Source: Gordonia sp. UBA5067
GTDB lineage: Bacteria; Actinomycetota; Actinomycetes; Mycobacteriales; Mycobacteriaceae
Direction: 5' to 3'
Assembly (NCBI RefSeq): GCF_002414845.1
Contig: NZ_DIAX01000073.1
Span: 1 to 64,000, forward strand
DNA: 64,000 nucleotides
Positions within the stretch are counted from its first letter, which is position 1. Every line of letters starts with the position of its first letter. Under the pieces are notes generated by a model that did not search any database, was not told the DNA's origin, and saw only the letters and a program-made list of their open reading frames with translations. This document shows, in pieces, positions 1-7,700 of the stretch. The translations under genes and the position numbers were made by a program.

Positions 1-19
1 AGATGTGTATAAGAGACAG
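1..19 (+). other. Tn5/Nextera mosaic-end adapter (sequencing artefact)
   Basis: The first 19 bases read AGATGTGTATAAGAGACAG, exactly the Tn5 mosaic end used in Nextera-type tagmentation libraries. It is not genomic. It means the window begins at a contig edge where adapter was not trimmed. Translation of the adapter gives the pseudo-N-termini MCIRDR and MYKRQ, so any protein predicted to start here is spurious. Confidence 0.97.
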
Positions 20-413
20 GACCGGGGGTGGCGGGACGGGTGGCGGGAACCAGGCCCGCGGCGGCTCGTACCGGGGCGGGACGGGTGGTCGGCGATTGGG
101 GGGAGGGTTGTTGACCGGCGGTTGGCGAGCCGAGGCCGCACCCGGTGGGGGGAACGCCGGGCCGCGGGCAGCACTGGGCGGCGGGGGTCCGCCGCGGGAA
201 GCGGGTCGACCCGGTTGAGTCGGTCCGTTCCGCTGGTCTTGTTCTCGGCGGCGGCCCCGCAGATTCGGCTGCTCGCGCGGGTCGTTCACCCGGTCAAATC
301 TACGCACCACTGCTGAGGCCGGGCTGAACCCGTGTCGGTCAGCCGCTGCGAGTAACGGTGACATTAGCAACTGGCACAGTAATCGTTGACGTAAGTCGCG
401 CGGCGGTTCTAGT
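20..413. other. G-rich contig-end stretch without a supported gene
   Basis: About 390 bases of strongly G-skewed sequence. The phrase GGCGGGACGGGTGG occurs near 30 and again near 77. The reading frames here are rich in Arg and Gly, start inside the adapter and match no family I recognise. No Shine-Dalgarno or terminator is visible. A weak promoter-like TTGACG lies at 386-391, upstream of the next gene. The stretch may be genuine low-complexity sequence or a poorly resolved contig end. Confidence 0.5.
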
Positions 414-440
414 GTGGTGAGTCACAGAGGAGGGCGATTC

Positions 441-1403
441 ATGACTGTGTTGAACAACGAGCCGGGGGTGACCAACGACTCGGCCGCCACCACCGGAGCA
501 CGACATCGGGAATACGACGCCGGCGGCCGCCAGGCAATCGCGAATCGGCTCCTGAAGGGTTCGTCGGCTCGCTCGTACGACCCCGTCGTCGAGCTCGACT
601 GGGATGCCCCGTTGGCAGACGGAAAGTACTTCTTACCCCCGAAGGTGCTCTCGCTCTACGGGACCGACCTGTGGAGGTCGATGCCCATTGCGCAACGGAT
701 CGAACTCTCCCGTCAGGAGATGGCGAATGTGCTGTCGGTGGGCATCTGGTTCGAGAACCTGCTCAACCGGGCATTGCTGATCCGGCTGATGAGTGCCGAC
801 CCGGCGGCCACCACCTCGCACTATGAACTCACCGAGATGGGCGATGAGTGCCGGCACATGACGATGTTCGGCAAAGTGATCGAGCGCACCGGGGCCCGGC
901 CATACATGATGCGTCCCTGGGAGCGCGCCGTCATGCACCTCCTTCCGGTGGCGATGCGCGGCACACTGCTGTGGGTCGTCACCCTCGTCGGCGAGGAATT
1001 GTTCGACGCCCTGCAGCGTGAGATGCGCGACGACCCGGACCTGCAGCCCATCGTCGCGCGGCTCATGCAGATCCACGTCACCGAGGAAGCACGCCATATC
1101 GGGTTCGCGCGGGACGGGGTGATGCGCCGCACGGCGATCCGGTCGCGGTGGGAGACCCTGGTCGCGGCCAACCTTCATGGCCTTGGCGGGCCGATCTTCC
1201 GTCGCCTGTTCACCAACCCGCAGATGTACAAGCGGGCCGGCCTCGCCGACCCGCGCGCGGTGGCCCGGATCGCCCGACAGAATCCCAGTTTCCGTGAGGT
1301 ACGGGTCCGCGCCTTCGCGCCCCTGTCGGCATTTCTGCGCCAAGCTGGGCTGATGGGACCGGTGGGTGGGTACCTGTGGCGACGCGCGGGGTTCCTGCCG
1401 TGA
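441..1403 (+). CDS. AurF-family diiron oxygenase
   Basis: A 320-residue ferritin-like diiron protein of the AurF / p-aminobenzoate N-oxygenase family (diiron_ox family). Candidate iron ligands are visible: E132, E136 and H139 (EMGDECRH), E185 in GEELFD, and the E215-E216-H219 motif EEARHIGF. Family members oxidise amines or fatty chains, and the substrate here cannot be read from sequence. The start at 441 is preferred over an upstream GTG because GAGGAGGG at 427-434 sits 6 nt in front of it. The next gene starts at a GTG overlapping this stop codon (GTGA), so the two are translationally coupled. The diiron fold is secure and the substrate is unknown. Confidence 0.88.
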   Translation: MTVLNNEPGVTNDSAATTGARHREYDAGGRQAIANRLLKGSSARSYDPVVELDWDAPLADGKYFLPPKVLSLYGTDLWRSMPIAQRIELSRQEMANVLSVGIWFENLLNRALLIRLMSADPAATTSHYELTEMGDECRHMTMFGKVIERTGARPYMMRPWERAVMHLLPVAMRGTLLWVVTLVGEELFDALQREMRDDPDLQPIVARLMQIHVTEEARHIGFARDGVMRRTAIRSRWETLVAANLHGLGGPIFRRLFTNPQMYKRAGLADPRAVARIARQNPSFREVRVRAFAPLSAFLRQAGLMGPVGGYLWRRAGFLP

Positions 1404-2065
1404 CCATGATCGCGCTCGTCGGTGCGTCGCCGGCGATCATTTCGACCCGTCGGCGTCTGGCGCGCTCCCCGCTGGCGTTCCGTCTCGTCGACGACCCGGC
1501 TCGGGCCGACCTCGTCGTGACGGACGCCGCTGCCCCGTCGTCGAACTATCTGACCGTGGCCGCCGAGCAGATCCCCAATCGGTTCTACCTGCGCGATGAG
1601 TCGGTCGGCTACGTGGTCGCGGCCCTGACTCAGGCACAACTCGCCGGGGCGACCGGAGTGCGGGTGCGTCCGCCGGTGCAGCACAACCCCCCGATCGAGA
1701 AGCGGCGCCGGTGGCGCCGGCCGGTAGACCCGCTGACCCGGTTCGACCCCGGTGACTACGACTGGCTGACCGCGGAGTCAGCCTGGGCTGGCGTGTTCGA
1801 CGGTGAGGCGTGCGTACGCGCCGACGGAGCGGAGGTTATCGCGCGGCTGCGCGCTCGCGGCCAGGTCGACGGCAACGATGGGCGCTACCACTGGGCCGGG
1901 ATCCTGCACGGTGCGCAGGCGCCCGAACTCTTCGATTCCGGTACCAAGCGGGTCGAGGTGTCGTGCGGTCGTGGCGCAGCCGTGCCGGCGAAGCTCGCCG
2001 AGATCACGCAGTGGGGCACCGTCCGCATGACCGGCGTCGGCACCCCGCCCTGGCTGGCCGACTAG
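1400..2065 (+). CDS. DUF4873 domain protein coupled to the diiron oxygenase
   Basis: A 221-residue soluble protein whose GTG start overlaps the stop of the AurF-like gene by 4 nt. The N-terminal ~75 residues resemble a small nucleotide- or flavin-binding-like fold (IALVGASPAIISTRRRL). The C-terminal part, with YHWAGILHG and WGTVRMTGVGTPPW, matches my recollection of DUF4873. That domain is usually fused to or next to oxygenases and FAD monooxygenases in actinobacteria. No catalytic residues can be assigned. Its coupling to the diiron enzyme suggests a partner or accessory role, which is inference. Confidence 0.7.
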   Translation: MTMIALVGASPAIISTRRRLARSPLAFRLVDDPARADLVVTDAAAPSSNYLTVAAEQIPNRFYLRDESVGYVVAALTQAQLAGATGVRVRPPVQHNPPIEKRRRWRRPVDPLTRFDPGDYDWLTAESAWAGVFDGEACVRADGAEVIARLRARGQVDGNDGRYHWAGILHGAQAPELFDSGTKRVEVSCGRGAAVPAKLAEITQWGTVRMTGVGTPPWLAD

Positions 2066-2097
2066 CGCGCTCGGCAGCGTGGGACCGGGCCACTGAT

Positions 2098-2103
2098 TAG
2101 GGT
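2098..2103 (+). promoter_or_regulatory. -10 hexamer (TAGGGT), leaderless-type
   Basis: TAGGGT ends 6 nt before the GTG at 2110, and no Shine-Dalgarno intervenes. This spacing places the transcript start at or next to the start codon. Confidence 0.5.
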
Positions 2104-2109
2104 GGCACG

Positions 2110-2886
2110 GTGAACATCGAGCCGATCACCGACCCGGCGCAGCGGCGTGGGCTGTGGGTCGAACTCGCCGTCGTCGGGGTGCTGACGTTCGGGATGTCGG
2201 CGATCTTCGCGGTCCTCTCGCTCGTCGAGGCCCAACTGACGGGGGGAATCGGACAGAGCACCGTTGCACTCAACCCGTCGCGATCACCGATCGGGTGGAT
2301 CGACTTCGCCCGCCAGTCGCTGTCGGTGGTGCGGTTGGGCGGGATTGCCGCACTGGCGTGTTACCTGTTGTGGCGCAGCGGGATTCGACTGTCTGCGGTG
2401 GGCATCACCCGGCGGCCCACGGCCGGCGACCTTCCCGTCGGTATCGGCCTGGCCGTGCTGATCGGGGTGCCCGGCCTGGGCCTGGTCGTGGTCGCGCACC
2501 TCCTCGGCGCCAACGCGGCACTCGTGCCCAGCGACCCGAGCGGGCCGTGGTGGCAGGCTCCCGTGCTGATCGCCGTTGCAATCGGCAACGCGGTCGCCGA
2601 GGAAGTGGTCGTGGTCGCATATCTTCTGGTGCGCCTACGGCAATTGGGGCTGCCGGACGGGAGAGCGCTGGCGTGCAGCGCGCTGCTGCGCGGGACCTAC
2701 CACCTCTACCAGGGCATCGGCGGCGGGCTCGGGAACATTGTGATGGGCCTGGTCTTCGGTCGGTTCTACCAGCGGACCAACCGCCTCTGGCCGTTGGTCG
2801 TCGCCCACGCGCTCATCGACGTCGTCGCGTTTGTCGGATTCCTGCTCATCGGGGATCGGCTGGGACTGGCGGCGGTTCAGCGTTAG
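2110..2886 (+). CDS. CPBP-family intramembrane protease-like protein
   Basis: A 258-residue polytopic membrane protein with about seven hydrophobic segments. It has the CPBP (CAAX protease / bacteriocin-processing) motifs: paired glutamates in AEEVVVVAYLL, a histidine in GTYHLYQG and a final HALID. The canonical first motif is EExxxR. Here the Arg position is hydrophobic and arginines come only later (LVRLRQ), so proteolytic activity is uncertain. It ends 3 nt from the convergent universal stress gene. The GTG start follows a TAGGGT -10 element at leaderless spacing. Family assignment is solid; substrate and activity are not known. Confidence 0.8.
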   Translation: MNIEPITDPAQRRGLWVELAVVGVLTFGMSAIFAVLSLVEAQLTGGIGQSTVALNPSRSPIGWIDFARQSLSVVRLGGIAALACYLLWRSGIRLSAVGITRRPTAGDLPVGIGLAVLIGVPGLGLVVVAHLLGANAALVPSDPSGPWWQAPVLIAVAIGNAVAEEVVVVAYLLVRLRQLGLPDGRALACSALLRGTYHLYQGIGGGLGNIVMGLVFGRFYQRTNRLWPLVVAHALIDVVAFVGFLLIGDRLGLAAVQR

Positions 2887-2889
2887 CGA

Positions 2890-3360
2890 TCACCGCGCCG
2901 GTGGTACGATGACGACGGTGAACCCCTCCGCGAGGAGCGCCGGGAGCAGTGGACGGCGGGTGAGCCGCGACAGCACGCCCGGCAGGCCGCGCCGGTGCGC
3001 GCCGATCACGATGATGGTCGCGCCTGCTTTCGTGGCGACGGCGCGCAGGACGCCAACCGCGCTGCCGCGGCCACTGTGGTAGGTCCAGTTGTCCCCGAAG
3101 TCGGCCAGCAGCGCCCGGACCCACAGTGCGCTACTGTCGCGCAGGGCCCGTGTCTGCTCCTCCCACAGGGGCGAGTCGGGGTCAATGCCGAGGTCGGAGT
3201 CGTCGGCGATGTGCGCGATGTGCAACCGGGCGTGCAGTCTGCGCGCGAGGTCCACCGCCTCGCGCAGCGCCGCGCTACTCGTCGGGCTCCGATCCCATCC
3301 GACGACCAGGTTGACATCGGTGCGGCCGGGATTTCGGCCGGAGAACGAACTGATTGCCAT
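2890..3360 (-). CDS. Universal stress protein (UspA family)
   Basis: A 156-residue UspA-fold protein. It begins with a beta strand followed by an acidic residue (LVVGWDRSPTS) and continues with the helix SAALREAVDLARRL. The C-terminal nucleotide-binding-type segment is GAHRRGLPGVLSRLTRRPLL. The start at 3360 is chosen because AGGAG lies 5 nt upstream; a longer frame begins 69 nt earlier without such a signal. It lies 23 nt downstream of the second fluoride-channel gene on the same strand and is probably cotranscribed with it. In other bacteria such proteins bind ATP and act under stress. A link to fluoride resistance is inference. Confidence 0.85.
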   Translation of the reverse strand: MAISSFSGRNPGRTDVNLVVGWDRSPTSSAALREAVDLARRLHARLHIAHIADDSDLGIDPDSPLWEEQTRALRDSSALWVRALLADFGDNWTYHSGRGSAVGVLRAVATKAGATIIVIGAHRRGLPGVLSRLTRRPLLPALLAEGFTVVIVPPAR

Positions 3361-3383
3361 GACGACTCCTCTTGTCCCGCGTC

Positions 3384-3767
3384 CTATTGTCCGCGGATCA
3401 ACCAGGCGATCCACATCCCCGCGCCGCACGCCGCGACGGCGGCGACCCAGGTGCCGATCGCGTTAATCAGTGCGCGACCGCCGTCACCGCGGCGGGCGAG
3501 TGCGACCGTCTCGAAACTGGCGGTGCTGAACGTGGTGAATCCGCCGCAGAACCCGGTCCCGGCAACCAGGGTGAGCGCACTCGGCGCGCCACCGAACAGG
3601 ACGAGGCCGGTCAGTAGTCCGAGCAGCCCGGATCCGGCGACGTTGATGACGATGGTCGCGACCGGCAGCCTGGTGGTCACCCGCGCCCGCGCGAGCCCGT
3701 CGCACACGTAGCGGGCCAGTGCGCCGGCCCCGCCGGCGGCACACGCCGCTACCGCCCAGGCGCTCAT
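3384..3767 (-). CDS. crcB: Fluoride efflux channel subunit CrcB/Fluc (second copy)
   Basis: A 127-residue four-helix membrane protein of the CrcB/Fluc fluoride channel family. Signatures are GGAGALARYV near the N-terminus, VNVAGSGLLG-like helix 2, and GFCGGFTTFST, which lines the pore and sodium site. Its ATG overlaps the stop of the upstream crcB copy (ATGA), so the pair is translationally coupled. In actinobacteria tandem crcB genes encode heterodimeric channels, which is the likely arrangement here. Its length is typical of a single Fluc subunit. Confidence 0.93.
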   Translation of the reverse strand: MSAWAVAACAAGGAGALARYVCDGLARARVTTRLPVATIVINVAGSGLLGLLTGLVLFGGAPSALTLVAGTGFCGGFTTFSTASFETVALARRGDGGRALINAIGTWVAAVAACGAGMWIAWLIRGQ

Positions 3768-4240
3768 CGCGGCACATCCGGGTCGACCAGGTCTGGCTCG
3801 ACCGACCGGACCGGATCCGGCCCAAGTCGGGCAATCCGGGCCCCCAGGACGAGCCCGGCCACCGTGCCGAGCGCCCCGACGACCAGCGTGGCGCCGCCAT
3901 AGGCCAGCGCGAGCAGAAGGTGGCCGTCGCGGATCAGCATGACCTGCTCGTCGGCGAAGGTGCTGTACGTGGTGAACCCGCCGCAGATGCCGGTGCCGCC
4001 GAACAACCGGATACCGCGGCCGAGTTCGGCGTCGACCCGGGAGGACGCGAGGTACTCCAGCAGCGCCGCGAGGACTAGCGCACCGGTGATATTCACCAGG
4101 AGGGTTGTCAGCGGCCACTGCCCGGGTTCGGCGGGCGCGAACTGCTCCACCCCAAGCCGCGCGGCGGTTCCCGCTGCCCCGCCGGCAAACACGAGGGCAA
4201 GACCCGGCGGGTCCCGTAAAAGAGGGGGAAAAGGGGACAC
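3764..4240 (-). CDS. crcB: Fluoride efflux channel subunit CrcB/Fluc (first copy)
   Basis: A 158-residue Fluc subunit with GGAAGTAARLG, LLVNITGALVLA and the pore motif GICGGFTTYSTF. I chose the GTG at 4240 because AAAGGAAC at 4248-4255 is a well-spaced ribosome site. An ATG at 4258 and a GTG at 4264 are in-frame alternatives. The C-terminus carries a short polar extension (PDPVRSVEPDLVDPDVPR) absent from the partner. It heads a minus-strand unit crcB-crcB-usp. I saw no fluoride riboswitch in the 4265-4407 gap. The two subunits differ enough to be complementary halves of a heterodimer. Confidence 0.9.
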   Translation of the reverse strand: MSPFPPLLRDPPGLALVFAGGAAGTAARLGVEQFAPAEPGQWPLTTLLVNITGALVLAALLEYLASSRVDAELGRGIRLFGGTGICGGFTTYSTFADEQVMLIRDGHLLLALAYGGATLVVGALGTVAGLVLGARIARLGPDPVRSVEPDLVDPDVPR

Positions 4241-4395
4241 GAGGCCGGTTCCTTTCATGGTCACAGGCGGCCGCGCTGCGCGCGGTCGAGCGTCAACCAG
4301 GAACTATCAGCCGGTGCGGCGGTTCGGGCCTCGGGCGCCCCGGCGAGATCCATCGCCTCGACGGTGCTCGGGCACCGCCGCGGCCAGTATACGGC

Positions 4396-4401
4396 TAACC
4401 T
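4396..4401 (+). promoter_or_regulatory. -10 hexamer (TAACCT) for pheA, leaderless-type
   Basis: TAACCT ends 6 nt before the GTG start at 4408, and no Shine-Dalgarno lies between them. Confidence 0.5.
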
Positions 4402-4407
4402 GGCAGC

Positions 4408-5373
4408 GTGCCCGTGATCGCCTATTTCGGCCCCGCCGGAACCTTTACCGAAATGGCCGCCAACCGTCTCGCCGAATCCGGCGCCGGGCCGCTGGCCGGA
4501 GTTGACCCGGCCGGCGTGGAATGGCTGGCGCTGCCGCGACCGGACAGTGTCGTCGATGCCATCCGCTCGGGCGAAGCCGACTTCGGATGTGTTCCCGCCG
4601 AAAGCTCCATCGAGGGATCGGTGCCGGCGACAATGGACGCGCTGGTCCCCGAAACCGATGCCGATCGGGTCCAGATCTTCGCCGAAACCCTGCTTGACAT
4701 CGCCTTCACCGTCGCCGCGGCGGGCGACCTGGACCCCGGCGATGTCCGCACCATCGCCGCCTATCCGGTCGCGGAAGCGCAGGTTCGCGAGAGCGTCGCG
4801 CACCTGTTTCCCAATGCCCGGTTCGTGCTGGCGTCGTCGAACTCCGCCGCTGCCGGCGATGTCGTGTCGGGCCGGGCCGATGCGGCGATCACCACCCCGG
4901 TCGCCGCCGCGGCCACCGGCTTGTTCGTGCTGGCCGAGCGCGTCGTCGACAGTGTCGGAGCGGCCACCCGGTTCGTCTTGCTGGGGCGCCCTGGTCCGGT
5001 TCCCGCGCGGACCGGACGGGACCGCACCTCGATCATCGTGGACCTGCTCAACCGCCCGGGCAGTCTGCTCGCAGTGCTCGACGAGTTCGCCGCGCGCGGC
5101 ATCGACCTGACCCGGATCGAATCCCGGCCGCGGCACAACGCGAACCCCGAACGTCCCGGGGTGGAATACCGCTTCTTCATCGACGCCGTCGGTCATCTCG
5201 ACGATGCGGCCATCGGGGAGGCGCTGCGGGCCCTGCACCGCAACGCCGAGCGAGTCGTCTTCCTCGGATCGTGGCCCGTCGACGGCCCGGGCGGGATGCC
5301 CCCGCCCGACCACCGGGAGAGTGAGACCTGGTTCTCCCGCCTGCGTGGAACCGACAGCCGAGAGGACCGCTGA
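4408..5373 (+). CDS. pheA: Prephenate dehydratase
   Basis: A 321-residue monofunctional prephenate dehydratase, which converts prephenate to phenylpyruvate in phenylalanine synthesis. The catalytic domain starts IAYFGPAGTFTE and contains the AESSIEGSV stretch and the TRF motif (ATRFVLLG). The C-terminal ACT regulatory domain has NRPGSLLAVLDEFAARGIDL followed by the ESRP motif, implying feedback control by phenylalanine. The orthologue in M. tuberculosis is Rv3838c, also followed by a phosphoglycerate-mutase-like gene. The stop overlaps the next start by one base (TGATG). Start choice follows family length and the adjacent -10 element. Confidence 0.96.
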   Translation: MPVIAYFGPAGTFTEMAANRLAESGAGPLAGVDPAGVEWLALPRPDSVVDAIRSGEADFGCVPAESSIEGSVPATMDALVPETDADRVQIFAETLLDIAFTVAAAGDLDPGDVRTIAAYPVAEAQVRESVAHLFPNARFVLASSNSAAAGDVVSGRADAAITTPVAAAATGLFVLAERVVDSVGAATRFVLLGRPGPVPARTGRDRTSIIVDLLNRPGSLLAVLDEFAARGIDLTRIESRPRHNANPERPGVEYRFFIDAVGHLDDAAIGEALRALHRNAERVVFLGSWPVDGPGGMPPPDHRESETWFSRLRGTDSREDR

Positions 5374-6044
5374 TGCCGCGGCTATACCTGGTCCGGCACG
5401 GCGAGACCACGTCGAATGTGATGAAGCGTCTCGACACCGCCATGCCCGGAGCTGCCCTCACCGACTTCGGCGGACGGCAGGCGGCACGATTCGGATTGGA
5501 GAATATCGCCGCATCCGGCCGCCCGGTCACCTTGATCAGCTCGGTCGCGCGGCGCGCGCAGCAGACCGCCGAGGTGGTCGGCGGGGTGTGGGGGGTCGAC
5601 GCCGAGGTGGTCGACGGGCTGCACGAGGTCCAGGTCGGCGACCTTGAGGACCGCAACGACAAAGAGGCGTACCTGACGTTCAGTTCGATCGTCGAACGCT
5701 GGCATCATGGCGAAACCTCCGTCGCGCTACCCGGTGGGGAGTCGCTGGACGACGTCTTCGACCGCTACCTTCCCGTCGTCGAAGACCTTGCCCAGCGATA
5801 CCTGGCCGGACCGCAGGGACGCGACGTCTACGTGGTCAGCCACGGCGCGGCGATCCGGCTCATCGCCGCCCGCCTCGCCGGAATCGATCCGGGCTTCGCG
5901 GTCAGCAACCACCTGCCCAACACCGGTGTCGTCGAACTGAGCTACGCGCCGGGCAGCGACTCCGCGTGGTCGGCGCACCGCTGGGGCGACCGCCTCGCAC
6001 CGTTCGCCGGCGACGCCGCGGGCGAGGACAACCCGATGGGGTGA
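5373..6044 (+). CDS. Histidine phosphatase (phosphoglycerate-mutase-like)
   Basis: A 223-residue histidine phosphatase superfamily member. The phosphorylated histidine lies in the N-terminal LVRHGET motif and the second histidine in VVSHGAAIR. An acidic middle segment (GGESLDDVFDRYLP) carries the usual proton donor. It is coupled to pheA and corresponds by position to Rv3837c. True glycolytic mutases are longer and have a different spacing, so this is more likely a phosphatase on a small phosphorylated metabolite. It converges on a minus-strand gene 54 nt away, and a short GC hairpin sits at 6048-6071. Confidence 0.9.
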   Translation: MPRLYLVRHGETTSNVMKRLDTAMPGAALTDFGGRQAARFGLENIAASGRPVTLISSVARRAQQTAEVVGGVWGVDAEVVDGLHEVQVGDLEDRNDKEAYLTFSSIVERWHHGETSVALPGGESLDDVFDRYLPVVEDLAQRYLAGPQGRDVYVVSHGAAIRLIAARLAGIDPGFAVSNHLPNTGVVELSYAPGSDSAWSAHRWGDRLAPFAGDAAGEDNPMG

Positions 6045-6098
6045 GCGGCCCCGCGATGGACGGTGCGGGGCGGGCATCGGCCCTGAGGGTCTCGACGG

Positions 6099-6443
6099 TT
6101 AGGCCCAGCCGTGCTCGTGCAGCCACCGGTCATCGATACCGAAGTGGTGCGCGACCTCGTGGATGACAGTGATGCGGACCTGTTCGCGGACGTCGCCGGG
6201 CGTCGCGCAGATCGCCAGGATCGAGTCGCGGTAGATCGTGATCGTGTCCGGCAGAAAGCCCCCGTACTCGCTGGTGCGCTCGGTTAGCGCGATCCCCTCG
6301 TAGAGGCCGAGGATATGCGGGCTCTGCGGGTGTGCCGGTTCGACGAGGATGACGACGTTGGACATCTCCCGCGCGAGTTCGGGGGGGATCTCGTCGAGGG
6401 CGTCGGCCACCAACTCTTCGAACTCGCGGTCGTCCATCCGCAC
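6099..6443 (-). CDS. Small zincin-like metallopeptidase (Rv3836 family)
   Basis: A 114-residue protein with the zinc motif HEVAHHFGIDD (HExxHxxGxxD) near its C-terminus, typical of the short zincin family PF06262. The N-terminal half is acidic (DDREFEELVADALDEIPPELA). The GTG at 6443 and the ATG at 6437 are both possible starts, and no strong ribosome site separates them. The gene follows the septum-formation gene by 2 nt and is probably translated by coupling. The M. tuberculosis pair Rv3835-Rv3836 has the same arrangement. Physiological substrate unknown. Confidence 0.88.
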   Translation of the reverse strand: MRMDDREFEELVADALDEIPPELAREMSNVVILVEPAHPQSPHILGLYEGIALTERTSEYGGFLPDTITIYRDSILAICATPGDVREQVRITVIHEVAHHFGIDDRWLHEHGWA

Positions 6444-6445
6444 GC

Positions 6446-7654
6446 TCAGCCGACCGGTGCCGGCTCTTCGGCCGGGTTGGGTGCGATGCCCGGCGGCATC
6501 GGGACCGGGATCGGCAACGCGCGCCCGGGCGGTCCGGCCGGCGCCGGCGTAGGGATCTTGCCGTTGATCAGCAACTGGGACCGCGCGTCGCCGACCAGCG
6601 TGGCGAAGCCACCCTTGAACGGCAGGCCCATGTAGCAGACCGCTTTGCGGCTCCCGGCCAGCCACCCGATCTCCGAGACCGTCGACCACTGGATGTTCAG
6701 CGTCGTCTTCTCGAACTCGCGCTTGCCGCCCAGAAACCGGTGGGCCTGCACTGGACAGATCGGCGTGAGGAACGCGTTTTGCGCGCCAGCGCCGGGCCAC
6801 GGCCGGCCCGACGTGCGGGCACCGAAGCGGGCCGACATGTCGATGATCCCGGTGGTCTGAAAGGCGTGCGGCTCGGCGCAGCTGACCGGGTAGGTCGGTT
6901 GACGGGTTTGGGGGTTGATGCCGATGCAGGTGCCGGGCGCCCACTCCTGGGACTGGTCGAGGTCGGCGACGCGGCCGGTGATCTCCATCTCGCTACCGCC
7001 GAGGCCCTGCTGGATGAGGCCGCAGCGCAGGTCGCGCTGTCCGCGCTGCCACTGTGCCTCCGACGGGTAGACGAGACTCGGCACGAATCGGCCCTGCGGG
7101 TCGAAACGGCCGTCGAGGTAGTTGGTCACGAGGATGGGGCACTGTTCGGAGCGAATCACGCCAAACCGGTCCGGCCCGGGCCACGGGGCGGTGGGGGCGA
7201 ATTCGCCGCCGGAGACGAATCTGCCGTCGACGGCGCTGGCCACTTCGAATCGATGCGGCTCGCTGCACTCGACCTTGCTGGGCGCACCGGGCTTGCCGTC
7301 TTCCCACTGCAGGCAATCGCCGGCCGCGGACTGCGTGAACGCATCTTCGGCGATCCGGTCGCCGACACCGATCTTCGTGCCGCCGACCTGGCCGGAGTTG
7401 TCGATCAACCCGGTGGCGAAGGCGGTGGCGGCAAGTGCCACCGAGCCGGCGACGCCCGCGACGAGGACGACGCGCAGCGGATGGGTGACCAGCGCCGTTC
7501 GCCAGCGCGCCCGGCGGGTGTCGGCCGGGCCAGGGGAATCCGGATCGGGCGCCGACCCGGCATCACCCGGGTCGGTGCGATCGCCGTCGGGCTGATTGTC
7601 GGGCTGATTGTCGGGCTGCTCGTCGGTCAGCGCGGTGTCGTCGTCGGAAGTCAT
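6446..7654 (-). CDS. Septum-formation domain membrane protein (Rv3835-like)
   Basis: A 402-residue protein. It has a disordered acidic N-terminus of about 60 residues with a DNQP repeat, one transmembrane helix ([19 protein letters not shown]), and two extracytoplasmic Septum_form-type domains. Each domain shows the pattern [15 protein letters not shown] followed by C-EPHxF ([11 protein letters not shown] and [11 protein letters not shown]). Paired cysteines suggest disulfides outside the membrane. The C-terminus is proline-rich. The ATG at 7654 follows GGAGGGG very closely; an ATG 9 nt upstream is the alternative. It is divergent from serS with only 46 nt between starts. Its role in division is inferred from the domain name, not shown. 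Confidence 0.85.
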   Translation of the reverse strand: MTSDDDTALTDEQPDNQPDNQPDGDRTDPGDAGSAPDPDSPGPADTRRARWRTALVTHPLRVVLVAGVAGSVALAATAFATGLIDNSGQVGGTKIGVGDRIAEDAFTQSAAGDCLQWEDGKPGAPSKVECSEPHRFEVASAVDGRFVSGGEFAPTAPWPGPDRFGVIRSEQCPILVTNYLDGRFDPQGRFVPSLVYPSEAQWQRGQRDLRCGLIQQGLGGSEMEITGRVADLDQSQEWAPGTCIGINPQTRQPTYPVSCAEPHAFQTTGIIDMSARFGARTSGRPWPGAGAQNAFLTPICPVQAHRFLGGKREFEKTTLNIQWSTVSEIGWLAGSRKAVCYMGLPFKGGFATLVGDARSQLLINGKIPTPAPAGPPGRALPIPVPMPPGIAPNPAEEPAPVG

Positions 7655-7687
7655 CCCCTCCATAATGCCCGGTGACCGACGCATGAG

Positions 7688-7693
7688 TAGGCT
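7688..7693 (+). promoter_or_regulatory. -10 hexamer (TAGGCT) for serS, leaderless-type
   Basis: TAGGCT ends 7 nt before the GTG at 7701 that begins the conserved VIDLK N-terminus. Confidence 0.55.
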
Positions 7694-7700
7694 CTGGGAG

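Noticed and set aside
3..316. Open frames starting in the first bases
   Set aside because: Their starts lie in the adapter sequence and their translations are low-complexity Arg/Gly.
361..391. Operator-like GCAAC...GTTGAC inverted repeat upstream of the diiron oxygenase
   Set aside because: Arms are only 4 bp with a long spacer; expected by chance.
4265..4407. Fluoride riboswitch upstream of crcB
   Set aside because: I looked for the conserved crcB-motif stem arrangement in the divergent gap and could not see it.
6048..6071. Terminator between the histidine phosphatase and the zincin gene
   Set aside because: Only a 7-bp GC stem with a 10-nt loop and no T-run; too weak to call.
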